Shown here one piece after another: positions 17,657 to 26,195 of a stretch of DNA of 43,033 nt (position 1 is the stretch's first letter; the number at the start of each line of letters is the position of its first letter). The DNA comes from RGIG3513 sp045658985 (lineage in GTDB: Bacteria > Bacillota > Clostridia > Oscillospirales > Butyricicoccaceae). Both the position numbers and the translations under genes were made by a program. Below the pieces are notes generated by a model. The model worked only from the letters and a program-made list of their open reading frames with translations, was not told where the DNA came from and made no database searches. Location: positions 1 through 43,033 of the forward strand of contig JAZOWC010000040.1 in assembly GCA_045658985.1 (NCBI GenBank), written 5' to 3'.

Positions 17657-18370
17657 TCACCCAAACAATATTGCAAAGAATCTACCTATATAACTCATAT
17701 ACAACGTATTAACAGAGAAAAATCCCAACGATTCGGAGGGAGCAAAAAGCACGATGCCCCAGCAGACCAATGCCACCGTGAGCACTCCGGACAAGAGTCC
17801 CATCACACCGCCGCCAAGAGCGTTGATCTCGCGGATGAGCGGGATATTTGCCGACAGCAGGCGGCATATGAGAGAGACCAGGAGTTTGATGGCCGCAAAC
17901 AGCAGAATAAATGCAATAACCGGCCCTACCGCCTCGGCTGCGCCGTCTGCCAGCTTCGCCGCCAGCGTGCCGTTTGACTCCATCTGAACCAGCTGGGATG
18001 CCGAAGCATTGATATAGTCCATAACTCCGCTGACCAGCTCGGCCGTCTGCTCACCCAGCCCCGATTCCTGCAGGGACTGCTGCAGACCGCTCTGCATATC
18101 GGTGATGTCAGATGACACCCTCTGCGCCAGATCGCTCAACGCCTGCTGAACCTTGGCTCCCGAAAACGCTCTGTGAAACATCGGGCGGATAAATCCCGAA
18201 AACACACCTGCCAGCCTGTCGCTGAGCATTCTTGCGCCGATAAATCCGGCTATTGTGCCCGCCACACCCGATATACACTCAAAAAGACCTTTTTTTGCGC
18301 ATAGTACAATGCTCAATGCAATTATCGCTCCAAAGACGATATCCACTATCAAGCCGTAGTTAATTGTCAT
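17657..18370 (-). CDS. CvpA-family integral membrane protein
   Basis: A 237-aa membrane protein with hydrophobic segments near residues 8-45, 150-170 and 185-210. The middle part (about 70-145) is polar, helical and Gln/Ser-rich. The INALGGGVMGLLSGVLTVAL segment matches the conserved C-terminal helix of the CvpA (colicin V production) family, whose members have the same N- and C-terminal helices but a shorter loop. Molecular function in Firmicutes is not established. It overlaps the DUF5711-like gene by 11 nt and ends just before pgsA, so it is translated in a tightly coupled operon. CvpA assignment is moderately confident. Confidence 0.7.
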   Translation of the reverse strand: MTINYGLIVDIVFGAIIALSIVLCAKKGLFECISGVAGTIAGFIGARMLSDRLAGVFSGFIRPMFHRAFSGAKVQQALSDLAQRVSSDITDMQSGLQQSLQESGLGEQTAELVSGVMDYINASASQLVQMESNGTLAAKLADGAAEAVGPVIAFILLFAAIKLLVSLICRLLSANIPLIREINALGGGVMGLLSGVLTVALVCWGIVLFAPSESLGFFSVNTLYMSYIGRFFAILFG

Positions 18371-19520
18371 ACACCCTTTCTATTCTGTCACTGTAAACCA
18401 ACACGGGAGTACCGTCAGCCATGGAGGTTACTCCGCGGGCGCTGAGTCCGTCGATGCGTTCAGTGCCCTTTTCGTTATACCGTATCAGAGATGAATCGAG
18501 CAGAACCGCCACCGAGCCGTTACGGCAGTCGCAGTCACGGAATATGCCCGCGATCTCCTCAGAATATATTATGTCACCATTTTTGTCATATACCATTGCA
18601 ATCAGGGTATTTATTTTTTCGCCGCGGGTTATCACCAGACAGTCATCCTGCTCATAGTGGCAGAAGGACACCGCCTCGCTCTCGAAAGCAGGCTCCTGTG
18701 CCCGCACAGCGCCGCTGTAGTCCATCACGGTGAACGCGCTGGAGGACAGCATTGCCAGATTACCGTCCGAGGTATGTCTCAGAGAGTACAGCTCATTGAT
18801 GTCAAGTTTTTTGTCAAAGATCAGCTCGCCCGTCGAGCTGTTTCTGCCCACAAGACGGTAGGTCATATCCGCACCGTCGGAGGATATGCTGACCGTGGCA
18901 AACCTCTCTCCGTCGGGAGACAGGGACACCATCATGATATATTCGGACGGTGTGTCCCATGAACAGAGCTGCTTGTGTTTTTTGGAATAGACGGTCACAG
19001 ACGAGCGGTAGCCGGGAGATTTGCAGACTATGGCGTAGTTACCGCTCTCGCTGACCGCGCCGGTAATAATGGCTCCGGCTGCCTGAGCGGTGTTGGTGAC
19101 GGCGTATCCCGTTACCACACTGTAGCCGATGCTGCCGCTGTCATAGATCAGCGCCCAATCGTCCTGAGCCTTGATAACCGGGTTGCGGTACTTGAGCTGA
19201 TGAGAAAACTCCACCCGCCCTGCACCGGCAACGTAGCTGTACATATCACTCTGCACCACAGCCATACCCACGCCCAGAGGGGCAAATGTGGTATTGAGGC
19301 CGCTGTCGGTATCGTATTTTTCAAATATAACGTCGCTGTAAGAAGCAGATTTCATATAGGCAATCAGCTGCTTTGCCGATGCCTCATTAAAGCTGTCACG
19401 GTATCTGAGCAGCGAAAAAACAGCCAATGCCAGCAGGCACAGCAGCGCAACGCTCCGCACTACCGCAATAACGGCAAGGCGGTGATCCCGTGTTATTCTT
19501 ACAACCTTATTTTTTTCCAT
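18360..19520 (-). CDS. DUF5711-like membrane-anchored beta-propeller protein
   Basis: A 386-aa protein with a basic N-terminal tail, one hydrophobic helix (about 17-39: VIAVVRSVALLCLLALAV) and a long extracytoplasmic part. Repeated blade-like strands (SPDGERFATVSI, TSDGNLAMLSS, NGSVAVLLDSS) suggest a WD40/PQQ-like propeller. This layout fits the clostridial DUF5711 family as I remember it; I cannot confirm by search. The ATG at 19520 has GGAGG 7 nt before it; a TTG one codon upstream is less likely. The gene overlaps both truA (14 nt) and cvpA (11 nt). A surface sensor or scaffold is possible, but no function is known. Confidence 0.7.
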   Translation of the reverse strand: MEKNKVVRITRDHRLAVIAVVRSVALLCLLALAVFSLLRYRDSFNEASAKQLIAYMKSASYSDVIFEKYDTDSGLNTTFAPLGVGMAVVQSDMYSYVAGAGRVEFSHQLKYRNPVIKAQDDWALIYDSGSIGYSVVTGYAVTNTAQAAGAIITGAVSESGNYAIVCKSPGYRSSVTVYSKKHKQLCSWDTPSEYIMMVSLSPDGERFATVSISSDGADMTYRLVGRNSSTGELIFDKKLDINELYSLRHTSDGNLAMLSSSAFTVMDYSGAVRAQEPAFESEAVSFCHYEQDDCLVITRGEKINTLIAMVYDKNGDIIYSEEIAGIFRDCDCRNGSVAVLLDSSLIRYNEKGTERIDGLSARGVTSMADGTPVLVYSDRIERVYDN

Positions 19521-20265
19521 CAAGTTCCTCCATACCGTAGCATACCGAGGTCATATACAATCCGCAGGCAGGTGCTGTGGGGCCCGCCTGCTCTCTGTCG
19601 CAGGATGCCAGCACACGGGGCATATCGTCGGGGGTAAGCTTGCCTATGCCCACATACATGAGTGTGCCTGCGATGGTGCGAACCATATTGTACAGAAATC
19701 CGTCGGCGCGGGCACGGACACGGACAATGTCCCCCTCGCGTTCGGCAGAACACTCCATAATGGTGCGCACCGTGCTTTTTACGGGTGTGCCCTCGCTCTT
19801 GAGGGCGGCAAAATCGTGTTTGCCGATAAGATGCTTTGCAGCTTCGTTCATAGCCTGCTCGTCAAGGTGCTGAGGATAAAAGCAGGCCTGCCGCAGCAAG
19901 AACGGATTGCGTGTGCGGCTGTTGTGTATCACGTAGGTGTATTCTTTGTTGATGCAGGAAAACCGCGCGTCAAAATCATCGGGGACGGTAACGCACTTGG
20001 AAACTGCGATATCCTCGGGCAGATGTGCGTTGAGAGCCGCAGGCAGCCTCAGATCGGGGATGGTGGTATCCACCGCCACAGACGCCACGTAATACCGTGC
20101 ATGGACGCCTGCATCGGTCCTGCCGCAGCCGGACACGTACACGCTCTGCCCCGTCAGGCGCTCAATGGCTTCTTCCACCGTCTGCTGGATGGTAGAGACG
20201 TTCTTCTGCCGCTGCCAGCCGTGATAGGCAGAACCCATATATGACAAAACAAGAGCTTTTTTCAT
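19507..20265 (-). CDS. truA: tRNA pseudouridine(38-40) synthase TruA
   Basis: Isomerises uridines 38-40 in the tRNA anticodon arm. The 252-aa protein holds the catalytic Asp51 in GCGRTDAGVHA, the KEYTY strand, the FAALKSEG segment and the late FLYNMVRTIAGTL, all TruA hallmarks. The ATG at 20265 overlaps the ecfT stop as ATGA and gives the family length. A longer in-frame start upstream would add an Arg-rich translation of the ecfT region and is rejected. An ecfA-ecfA-ecfT-truA order is common in Firmicutes, so this is conserved synteny rather than a functional link. Confidence 0.95.
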   Translation of the reverse strand: MKKALVLSYMGSAYHGWQRQKNVSTIQQTVEEAIERLTGQSVYVSGCGRTDAGVHARYYVASVAVDTTIPDLRLPAALNAHLPEDIAVSKCVTVPDDFDARFSCINKEYTYVIHNSRTRNPFLLRQACFYPQHLDEQAMNEAAKHLIGKHDFAALKSEGTPVKSTVRTIMECSAEREGDIVRVRARADGFLYNMVRTIAGTLMYVGIGKLTPDDMPRVLASCDREQAGPTAPACGLYMTSVCYGMEELDGKK

Positions 20266-21068
20266 AAGCCGAACACCTTGGATACCACGATTATTGCGGC
20301 GCATACCAGCACTATCACCACGCCGCCCACGGCGTCGATTTTGCCGTAACGCAGGGAGTTGAGGCGTGTGCGGCCGTTGCCGCCGTGATACAGACGGCAT
20401 TCCATAGCGGTGGCAAGCTCATCGGCACGGCGGAAGGAGGACACAAACAGGGGGATAAGCACGGGTATGAGAGCTTTGGCGCGCTTGATGATGTTGCCGC
20501 TCTCAAAGTCGGCACCGCGAGCCTTCTGCGCGGACATGATCTTGTCGGTCTCCTCTATCAGCGTGGGGATAAATCTCAGGGCGATGGTCATCATCATGGC
20601 AAACTCGTGGACGGGGATATGGATCTTTTTGAGGGGGGACAGCAGATTTTCCAGTCCGTCGGTGAGTGCCATGGGAGAGGTGGTATAGGTCAGAAGTGCG
20701 CTGATAGTGACCAGCAGGATAACACGCAGACCCATACCGAAGCCGGTGAATATACCCTGTTTGGTGATGCGGATTATCCAGAAGGACACCAGCACGTCAC
20801 CGGGGGTGTAGAGCATATTGAGCACGGCGGTAAACAGCACGATAAATATGATAGCTTTGAGGGATTTGAGTATCAGCTTGGGTTTGATGCCCGAAACAGC
20901 AATAGCCGCCGCCACAAATCCTGCCGACAGCGCATAGGATACCACCCCGCCTGCCAGAAACAGCGCAACGATATACACTATCATGGTGATCAGCTTGATC
21001 CTGGGGTCAAGACGGTGGATAATGCTCCTGCCCGGGAAATACTGACCGAGGGTAATGTCTTTGAGCAT
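20262..21068 (-). CDS. ecfT: Energy-coupling factor transporter transmembrane subunit EcfT
   Basis: A 268-aa integral membrane scaffold that couples the two EcfA ATPases to interchangeable vitamin-binding S components. It has hydrophobic helices at about 24-60, 70-90, 105-130 and 240-265. The two coupling-helix signatures typical of EcfT appear as QKARGADF and the later MECRLYHGG, which contact the ATPase grooves. Overlaps ecfA2 by 1 nt (TAATG) and truA by 4 nt. No S component lies in the operon, as expected for a shared group II module. Confidence 0.93.
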   Translation of the reverse strand: MLKDITLGQYFPGRSIIHRLDPRIKLITMIVYIVALFLAGGVVSYALSAGFVAAAIAVSGIKPKLILKSLKAIIFIVLFTAVLNMLYTPGDVLVSFWIIRITKQGIFTGFGMGLRVILLVTISALLTYTTSPMALTDGLENLLSPLKKIHIPVHEFAMMMTIALRFIPTLIEETDKIMSAQKARGADFESGNIIKRAKALIPVLIPLFVSSFRRADELATAMECRLYHGGNGRTRLNSLRYGKIDAVGGVVIVLVCAAIIVVSKVFGL

Positions 21069-21928
21069 TATTTGTTCCCTCCTTTGAGCGCACGCAGGTA
21101 CTCCAGAGCCTGAGGCACGGTATACACCGACTGGGGCACGTCTATGCCGCGGCGGCGCAGGCAGGTAAACAGATCGGTGACCTGGGGAGTATCCAGTCCC
21201 GATGCGCGCAGCTCCTCCGCACGCTCAAACACCTGCTCGGGTGTGCCCTGCATCAGCACGCTGCCTCTGTCCATAACGATCAGACGCTGTGCGTTCTGGG
21301 CTGCATCCTCCATACTGTGTGTGACGAATATTACCGTGGTATTGTGCTTGCGATGGTAGTCTTTGACGTACTGCATAACAGCAAGTCTGCCCTCGGGGTC
21401 AAGTCCTGCCATAGGCTCGTCAAGCACAAGCACCTCGGGCTCCATGGCAAGCACGCCTGCCAGAGCGGCACGGCGCTTCTGTCCGCCCGACAGTTCAAAG
21501 GGCGAGCGGTCAAGATCGGACACCTTGAGTCCGACTATTTCCGCCGATTCTATGACTCTGCGCTCGATCTCGCTGTCGCTGAGGCCCATATTCTTGGGGC
21601 CGAAGGCGATATCTGCGCGAACGGTCTCTTCAAAAAGCTGATGCTCGGGGTACTGGAACACCAGCCCCACCGCAAAACGTGCGGCGCGGGTGTTCTCCTT
21701 GGTGGCGTGGATATCCTCGCCGTGTATAAGTATCCTGCCCGAAGTAGGCTTGAGCAGGCCGTTGAGATGCTGTATCAGGGTGGATTTGCCGCTGCCCGTA
21801 TGTCCGATAAGACCGATAAACTCTCCTCTGCCTACCGAAAAGGACACGTCGTTGACCGCCGTCTTCTCAAACGGCGTACCCGCGCTGTATACGTGCATCA
21901 AATGCTCAACTGTAAGAATGTCGGTCAC
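21068..21928 (-). CDS. ecfA2: Energy-coupling factor transporter ATP-binding subunit EcfA2
   Basis: A 286-aa ABC ATPase. It has Walker A GHTGSGKST (about 42-50), Q-loop GLVFQYPEHQLFEETV, signature LSGGQKRRAALAGVLAMEP, Walker B VLVLDEPMAGLDPEG and switch His in FVTHSMED. The QYPEHQLFEETV sequence is typical of EcfA2 (EcfA'), and the MTDILTVEHLMHVYSAGTPFE start fits that subunit. It pairs with EcfA1 as a heterodimer on EcfT. The start overlaps the ecfA1 stop as ATGA. Confidence 0.93.
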   Translation of the reverse strand: MTDILTVEHLMHVYSAGTPFEKTAVNDVSFSVGRGEFIGLIGHTGSGKSTLIQHLNGLLKPTSGRILIHGEDIHATKENTRAARFAVGLVFQYPEHQLFEETVRADIAFGPKNMGLSDSEIERRVIESAEIVGLKVSDLDRSPFELSGGQKRRAALAGVLAMEPEVLVLDEPMAGLDPEGRLAVMQYVKDYHRKHNTTVIFVTHSMEDAAQNAQRLIVMDRGSVLMQGTPEQVFERAEELRASGLDTPQVTDLFTCLRRRGIDVPQSVYTVPQALEYLRALKGGNK

Positions 21929-22767
21929 TTGTCTTCTCCTTTGGCAAGGTATTTTTCTATCTCGGTGGCGCAGTCCTCTACAGAGAACTTTGTCAGGTCC
22001 AGTCCCGCGCCCAGCTCATACATCAGCTCTACCGTCTGGGGCACGCCCAGGGACAGCTGCTGCATCTTCTCCACCTGCGAAAAAACATTCTGAGGCAGAT
22101 CGTCTGTCACTATGTTTCCACCGTGCATCACCACTACCCTGTCGGCCTGACAGGCCTCATCCATATGGTGGGTAATGAGCACTATGGTCATGCCCTTTTC
22201 GCGGTTGAGACGGGTGATGGCCTGCATAACCTCACGACGGCCTTTGGGGTCGAGCATAGCCGTGGGCTCATCGAGGATGATCACCTCGGGTTCCATGGCA
22301 AGCACGCCCGCTATAGCCACACGCTGCTTCTGTCCGCCCGACAGCAGATGGGGTGCGTGGAGCTTGAACTCACTCATGCCCACTGCCTCCAGCGCGTCGT
22401 CCACACGCCTGCGGATCTCCTTGGAGGGCAGGCCCATGTTCTCGCAGGCAAAGGCAACGTCCTCCTCCACCACGGTGGCAACTATCTGATTGTCGGGGTT
22501 CTGGAATACCATTCCGGCTTTTTTCCGTACGTCAAACAGAGTATCCTCATTGTCGGTGGATATGCCGTCCACGTACACCTGTCCGCCCGTGGGGATGAGT
22601 ATGCCGTTGAGCAGCTTGGCAAAGGTCGACTTGCCCGAGCCGTTGTGACCCAGCAGAGCCACAAACTCACCCTGTTTTATCTCCAGATCGATGCCGTGAA
22701 GCACCTCTCTGGGCTCTTCGTTATCCTGTGCGGGATATGCAAATGTTACGTTTTCTGCTTTTATCAT
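21925..22767 (-). CDS. ecfA1: Energy-coupling factor transporter ATP-binding subunit EcfA1
   Basis: A 280-aa ABC ATPase. It has Walker A GHNGSGKST, Q-loop GMVFQNPDNQIVATVVEEDVAF (distinctive of EcfA1), LLSGGQKQRVAIAGVLAM, Walker B IILDEPTAMLDPKG and the His switch in ITHHMDE. The start MIKAENVTFAYP at 22767 overlaps the upstream stop as TAATG, preceded by GGTGGG. A much longer in-frame start inside the methyltransferase gene gives an Arg-rich tail and is rejected. With EcfA2 and EcfT it forms the energising module for vitamin or metal uptake. Confidence 0.93.
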   Translation of the reverse strand: MIKAENVTFAYPAQDNEEPREVLHGIDLEIKQGEFVALLGHNGSGKSTFAKLLNGILIPTGGQVYVDGISTDNEDTLFDVRKKAGMVFQNPDNQIVATVVEEDVAFACENMGLPSKEIRRRVDDALEAVGMSEFKLHAPHLLSGGQKQRVAIAGVLAMEPEVIILDEPTAMLDPKGRREVMQAITRLNREKGMTIVLITHHMDEACQADRVVVMHGGNIVTDDLPQNVFSQVEKMQQLSLGVPQTVELMYELGAGLDLTKFSVEDCATEIEKYLAKGEDK

Positions 22768-23621
22768 TATTTTTCCCACCTTGTTGCGGCGCCGCAGGGC
22801 AGCATAAGTCCGCTGCTTTCTACTTTGAGTCCCAGTTCGTTGGCCTCTACCCTGCCGCCAAAACGGGGCACAAGCTCTCTGCCCAGAATATATGCGGGTA
22901 CAGAGGGCGACACGCCTGCCGTATAAGAGCTGATGACAAAGAACAGAGGATCGTCGCTCAGCAGCTGGGCGCACAGAGAGATAAGCTCGCCTATGCCCTC
23001 CTCAAAACGCCAGATCTCGCCCGAAGGGCCTCTGCCGTAAGAGGGCGGATCCATGATGATGCCGTCGTATTTTCTGCCGCGGTTGATCTCGCGGCGGATA
23101 AACTTGCGGCAATCGTCCACGATATATCTGATGGGAGCATTTTCAAGACCGCAGAGAGCGGCATTCTCCTTGGCCCAGGTGACCATGCCCCTCGCCGCGT
23201 CAACGTGGCATACCGATGCACCGGCTTTGGCGCAGGCCATAGTGGCGGCACCTGTATACGCGAACAGATTGAGCACCTCGGCTTTGCCGCGCTTTTTGAT
23301 CTTGTCGGTGACAAAATCCCAGTTTGCCGCCTGCTCGGGGAATATACCCGTATGCTTGAAGCTCATAGGCTTGATAGCAAAGGTAAGGTCGCGGTAATTG
23401 ATAGTCCAGCTTGCGGGCAGATCGCGTACCTCCCAGCTGCCGCCGCCCTCGCTGGAGCGGTGGTAAACGGCGTGAGCCTTGTTCCACAGAGGAGAGCCGC
23501 TCTCCTTCCACATAGCCTGAGGGTCGGGACGGACGAGAATGTGCCCGTTCCAGCTCTCCAGTCTCCTGCCTCCGCCGCAATCTATGAGACGGTAATCCTG
23601 CCATTTATCACTGTAATACAT
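22767..23621 (-). CDS. Class I SAM-dependent rRNA methyltransferase-like protein (RlmI/RlmK-related)
   Basis: A 284-aa Rossmann methyltransferase. The SAM-binding motif VLNLFAYTGAAT (about 116-127), the acidic VCHVDAA strand and the catalytic-type DPPSYGRGP near 190-198 are visible. This set is characteristic of 23S rRNA cytosine/guanine methyltransferases related to RlmI and RlmK, but no N-terminal PUA domain is recognisable. The target is therefore uncertain. GGAG lies 7 nt before the ATG. First gene of the nine-gene minus-strand operon, immediately upstream of ecfA1. Its substrate could instead be another RNA or a protein. Confidence 0.82.
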   Translation of the reverse strand: MYYSDKWQDYRLIDCGGGRRLESWNGHILVRPDPQAMWKESGSPLWNKAHAVYHRSSEGGGSWEVRDLPASWTINYRDLTFAIKPMSFKHTGIFPEQAANWDFVTDKIKKRGKAEVLNLFAYTGAATMACAKAGASVCHVDAARGMVTWAKENAALCGLENAPIRYIVDDCRKFIRREINRGRKYDGIIMDPPSYGRGPSGEIWRFEEGIGELISLCAQLLSDDPLFFVISSYTAGVSPSVPAYILGRELVPRFGGRVEANELGLKVESSGLMLPCGAATRWEK

Positions 23622-23688
23622 ATTTCCACTCCGTTAAATCAGACTGATTGATGGATATACTATTCCACTTTGCATATTCCATCATCAT

Positions 23689-23717
23689 ATTTTACCATTT
23701 AATATATATAATTGCAA
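23689..23717 (-). promoter_or_regulatory. Promoter of the methyltransferase-ecf-truA-clpE operon
   Basis: On the minus strand, TTGCAA (23712-23717), a 17-nt spacer and TAAAAT (23689-23694), about 70 nt before the first ATG. The rest of the divergent intergenic region (23718-23904) shows no gene or clear RNA structure. Confidence 0.55.
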
Positions 23718-23904
23718 GTATTTCCCAAAACATCCGATCCAATATACGCAATCGGCATATTTGTCCATTGTCAGCGCACAGTCAATCACCAAAAAGTCGC
23801 GGCAGGTGCCTCCCGATCAGAGAAAGCCGTTTGTTCCGTATCGGCAAAGCTCCACGCAAATAACCCATTTTTCAGCCTTTTTCAAATTATTTTTCAATTT
23901 ACTA

Positions 23905-23933
23905 TTGATTTTCTCTCAATAAAGTGCTATTTT
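23905..23933 (+). promoter_or_regulatory. hom: Probable promoter of hom-lysC-asd
   Basis: TTGATT (23905-23910), a 17-nt spacer and TATTTT (23928-23933). The leader would be only about 30 nt, leaving no room for a T-box or lysine riboswitch downstream of it. Confidence 0.55.
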
Positions 23934-23968
23934 GTAGAGTGTCACCGCACAACAAAAGGAGAATATCT

Positions 23969-24979
23969 ATGAAGAAGATAGCTATTGCAGGATTCGGTAC
24001 AGTGGGCGGGGGTATTGCCCACCTGCTGCACGACAATCAGGCCGTTTTGGCAGCCAATGCCGGGGAAAATATTTCTCTCGGTGCCATACTGGTCCGCACC
24101 ATGAAAGCAGACAGCGAGTTTGCGCATCTGATGACTACCGATTTTACCGCCATAGAGCAGGATGAGGACATCTGCCTGGTGGCCGAGGCCATCGGCGGAG
24201 TGGACGTGCCCTTTGAGATAGCATGCCGCACCCTCAAGGCCGGCAAAGGCTTTGTCACCGCCAACAAGGCGCTGGTAGCCGAAAAAGGCCACATCCTCCA
24301 CGCCCTTGCCAAGGAGCACAACGTGCCCTTCCTCTTTGAGGCGGCTGTAGGCGGCGGAATGCCCATCATCCGTCCCATCCGTACCTCTCTGAGCTCTACC
24401 GGTATTAACTACGTATACGGCATACTCAACGCCACCTCTAACTTTATCCTCAGCGAGATGGACAAGGGCCGCACCTACGACGAGGCTGTCAAAGAGGCTC
24501 AGGCCCGCGGCTACGCCGAGGCTGATCCCTCCGCAGACGTTGACGGCATCGACTCGGCAAGAAAGCTCGCCATCATTCTGGCTATGATAACCGGCAAGCA
24601 GACCTCTCCCGACGATATCCGCACCGTGGGCATCACCGCCCTCAAGGACACCTGCGGCGGCAAGGTCAAGCTGCTTGCCCGCGCAGCCGTCAAGGCTGAC
24701 GGCGTACACGCCGAGGTCAGCCCCGTGCTTGTGGGCGATGACAACCTGATGACCTGCGTCAAGTCCGACCGCAACGGTATCGTCGTCCGCGGCGAGGGCA
24801 GCGTGGAGACCGCATTCTTCGGCGTGGGCGCAGGCGCTATCCCCACCGCATCGGCCGTCCTCAGCGACGTTGTCGAGGCCATCCGCCGTCCCGTATACTC
24901 GGATGAGTGCGCTTGGGGAGCAGAAAAGCTTGAGATCCTCCCCTGGAGAGACAGCGAGCTTGCAGAATACAGGAGCTGA
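23969..24979 (+). CDS. hom: Homoserine dehydrogenase, short form without ACT domain
   Basis: Reduces aspartate semialdehyde to homoserine with NAD(P)H, the branch point to threonine and methionine. The 336-aa protein starts with the nucleotide-binding AGFGTVGGGI. It carries TANKALVA, the catalytic-domain GILNATSNFILSEM and the late GARGYAEADPSADVDG-type segment (QARGYAEADPSADVDG). The C-terminal ACT domain of the ~430-aa Bacillus form is missing, so threonine feedback through ACT is not expected here. The ATG at 23969 follows AAAGGAGA by 6 nt; an upstream in-frame ATG overlaps the promoter. lysC follows after 6 nt. Confidence 0.94.
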   Translation: MKKIAIAGFGTVGGGIAHLLHDNQAVLAANAGENISLGAILVRTMKADSEFAHLMTTDFTAIEQDEDICLVAEAIGGVDVPFEIACRTLKAGKGFVTANKALVAEKGHILHALAKEHNVPFLFEAAVGGGMPIIRPIRTSLSSTGINYVYGILNATSNFILSEMDKGRTYDEAVKEAQARGYAEADPSADVDGIDSARKLAIILAMITGKQTSPDDIRTVGITALKDTCGGKVKLLARAAVKADGVHAEVSPVLVGDDNLMTCVKSDRNGIVVRGEGSVETAFFGVGAGAIPTASAVLSDVVEAIRRPVYSDECAWGAEKLEILPWRDSELAEYRS

Positions 24980-24985
24980 AACATT

Positions 24986-26191
24986 ATGGAGATCACAGTA
25001 ATGAAGTTTGGCGGCACCTCGGTTGCAAACAGCGACCGTATGACAGCCGCCGCACAGAAAATAGCAAAAGAAGCCCGCCGCGGCCGCGGTGTCGTGGCGG
25101 TCGTGTCCGCACAGGGCAAGCTGACCGACGAGCTTATTGCCAAGGCCAAGGAGCTGAATGCCGAACCCTCTCTGCGCGAGATGGACGCTCTGCTGTCGGC
25201 AGGCGAGCAGATATCCTCTTCCCTGCTGGCTATGGCTGTAGCCGCTCAGGGTGTGCCCTCCATTGCCATGTCCGGCTGGCAGGCAGGATTCATCACCACC
25301 GACAACTACGGCTCTGCACGCATCAAGAATCTTGAGACAGACCGCGTCACTCAGGCTCTCAGCGAGGGCAAGGCCGTCATCGTGGCAGGATTCCAGGGCA
25401 TTGCCAACGGCGACGTCACCACACTGGGCAGAGGCGGCTCGGACACCAGCGCAGTAGCTCTGGCCGCCGCTCTGGGCGCCGATATCTGCCGCATATACAC
25501 AGACGTTGACGGTGTTTATACCGCCGACCCCCGCGTAGTCAAGACCGCGCGCAAGCTGGACGGCATCTCCTACGACGAGATGTTTGAGATGGCATCGGTG
25601 GGCGCGGGTGTTATGCACAACCGCTCTATCAAGCTTGCAAAAAAATACAACGTACCCCTTGAGGTTCGCTCCAGCTTCAGCGACAACGAGGGCACGATTA
25701 TAAAGGAGAGATACCCCTTGGAAGAAAAAATGATCCGAGGCACAGCCTGCGACGAAAAAATTGCTACAATCGCTCTTGTCGGTGTTTCCAACGTTCCCGG
25801 CATCGCATCCAAGCTTTTCAGCACACTGATGGATAATAACATCACCGCCGACACCATAACCCAGTCTCTGGGCGCCGACAATTCCTGGAATATCGCCTTT
25901 ACCGTTTCTGTGGACAACGCAGACAAGGCTCTGTACATTATCAACAGCCTCCGTCAAGAATTGGGCGCAGTCCGCATAGACTGTGATAAGAATATCGCAA
26001 AGGTCTCCCTCATCGGTACCGGCATCATGGAGAATCCCGAGATTCCCGCAAAGATGTTTGCCGCTCTGACTCGCGCCGGTGTCAACATCATGATGATCTC
26101 CTCCAGCGAGATCAGACTTTCGGTTATTGTTGCCGAAGCCGACGGAAAGAAGGCCCTCTCTGCCGTACACGAAGAATTTTTTGGAGTGTGA
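24986..26191 (+). CDS. lysC: Aspartate kinase, with a probable internal start for a regulatory subunit
   Basis: Phosphorylates aspartate, the first step to lysine, threonine and methionine. The 401-aa protein has KFGGTSVA at 7-14, GFQGIANGDVTTLGRGGSDT and the nucleotide segment YTDVDGVYTADPR. Two C-terminal ACT domains start near residues 265 and 340. At the linker an internal AAAGGAG (25702-25708) precedes an in-frame TTG at 25718 (codon 245) by 9 nt; ATG codon 249 follows. Bacillus subtilis aspartokinase II is known to make a separate beta subunit from an in-phase start at nearly the same place. GGAG in the end of hom serves the main start. Operon hom-lysC-asd. Confidence 0.94.
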   Translation: MEITVMKFGGTSVANSDRMTAAAQKIAKEARRGRGVVAVVSAQGKLTDELIAKAKELNAEPSLREMDALLSAGEQISSSLLAMAVAAQGVPSIAMSGWQAGFITTDNYGSARIKNLETDRVTQALSEGKAVIVAGFQGIANGDVTTLGRGGSDTSAVALAAALGADICRIYTDVDGVYTADPRVVKTARKLDGISYDEMFEMASVGAGVMHNRSIKLAKKYNVPLEVRSSFSDNEGTIIKERYPLEEKMIRGTACDEKIATIALVGVSNVPGIASKLFSTLMDNNITADTITQSLGADNSWNIAFTVSVDNADKALYIINSLRQELGAVRIDCDKNIAKVSLIGTGIMENPEIPAKMFAALTRAGVNIMMISSSEIRLSVIVAEADGKKALSAVHEEFFGV

Positions 26192-26195
26192 CATT

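Noticed and set aside
23718..23968. T-box or lysine riboswitch before hom
   Set aside because: The probable promoter lies only about 35 nt before the start codon, and no T-box sequence or specifier stem is visible upstream.
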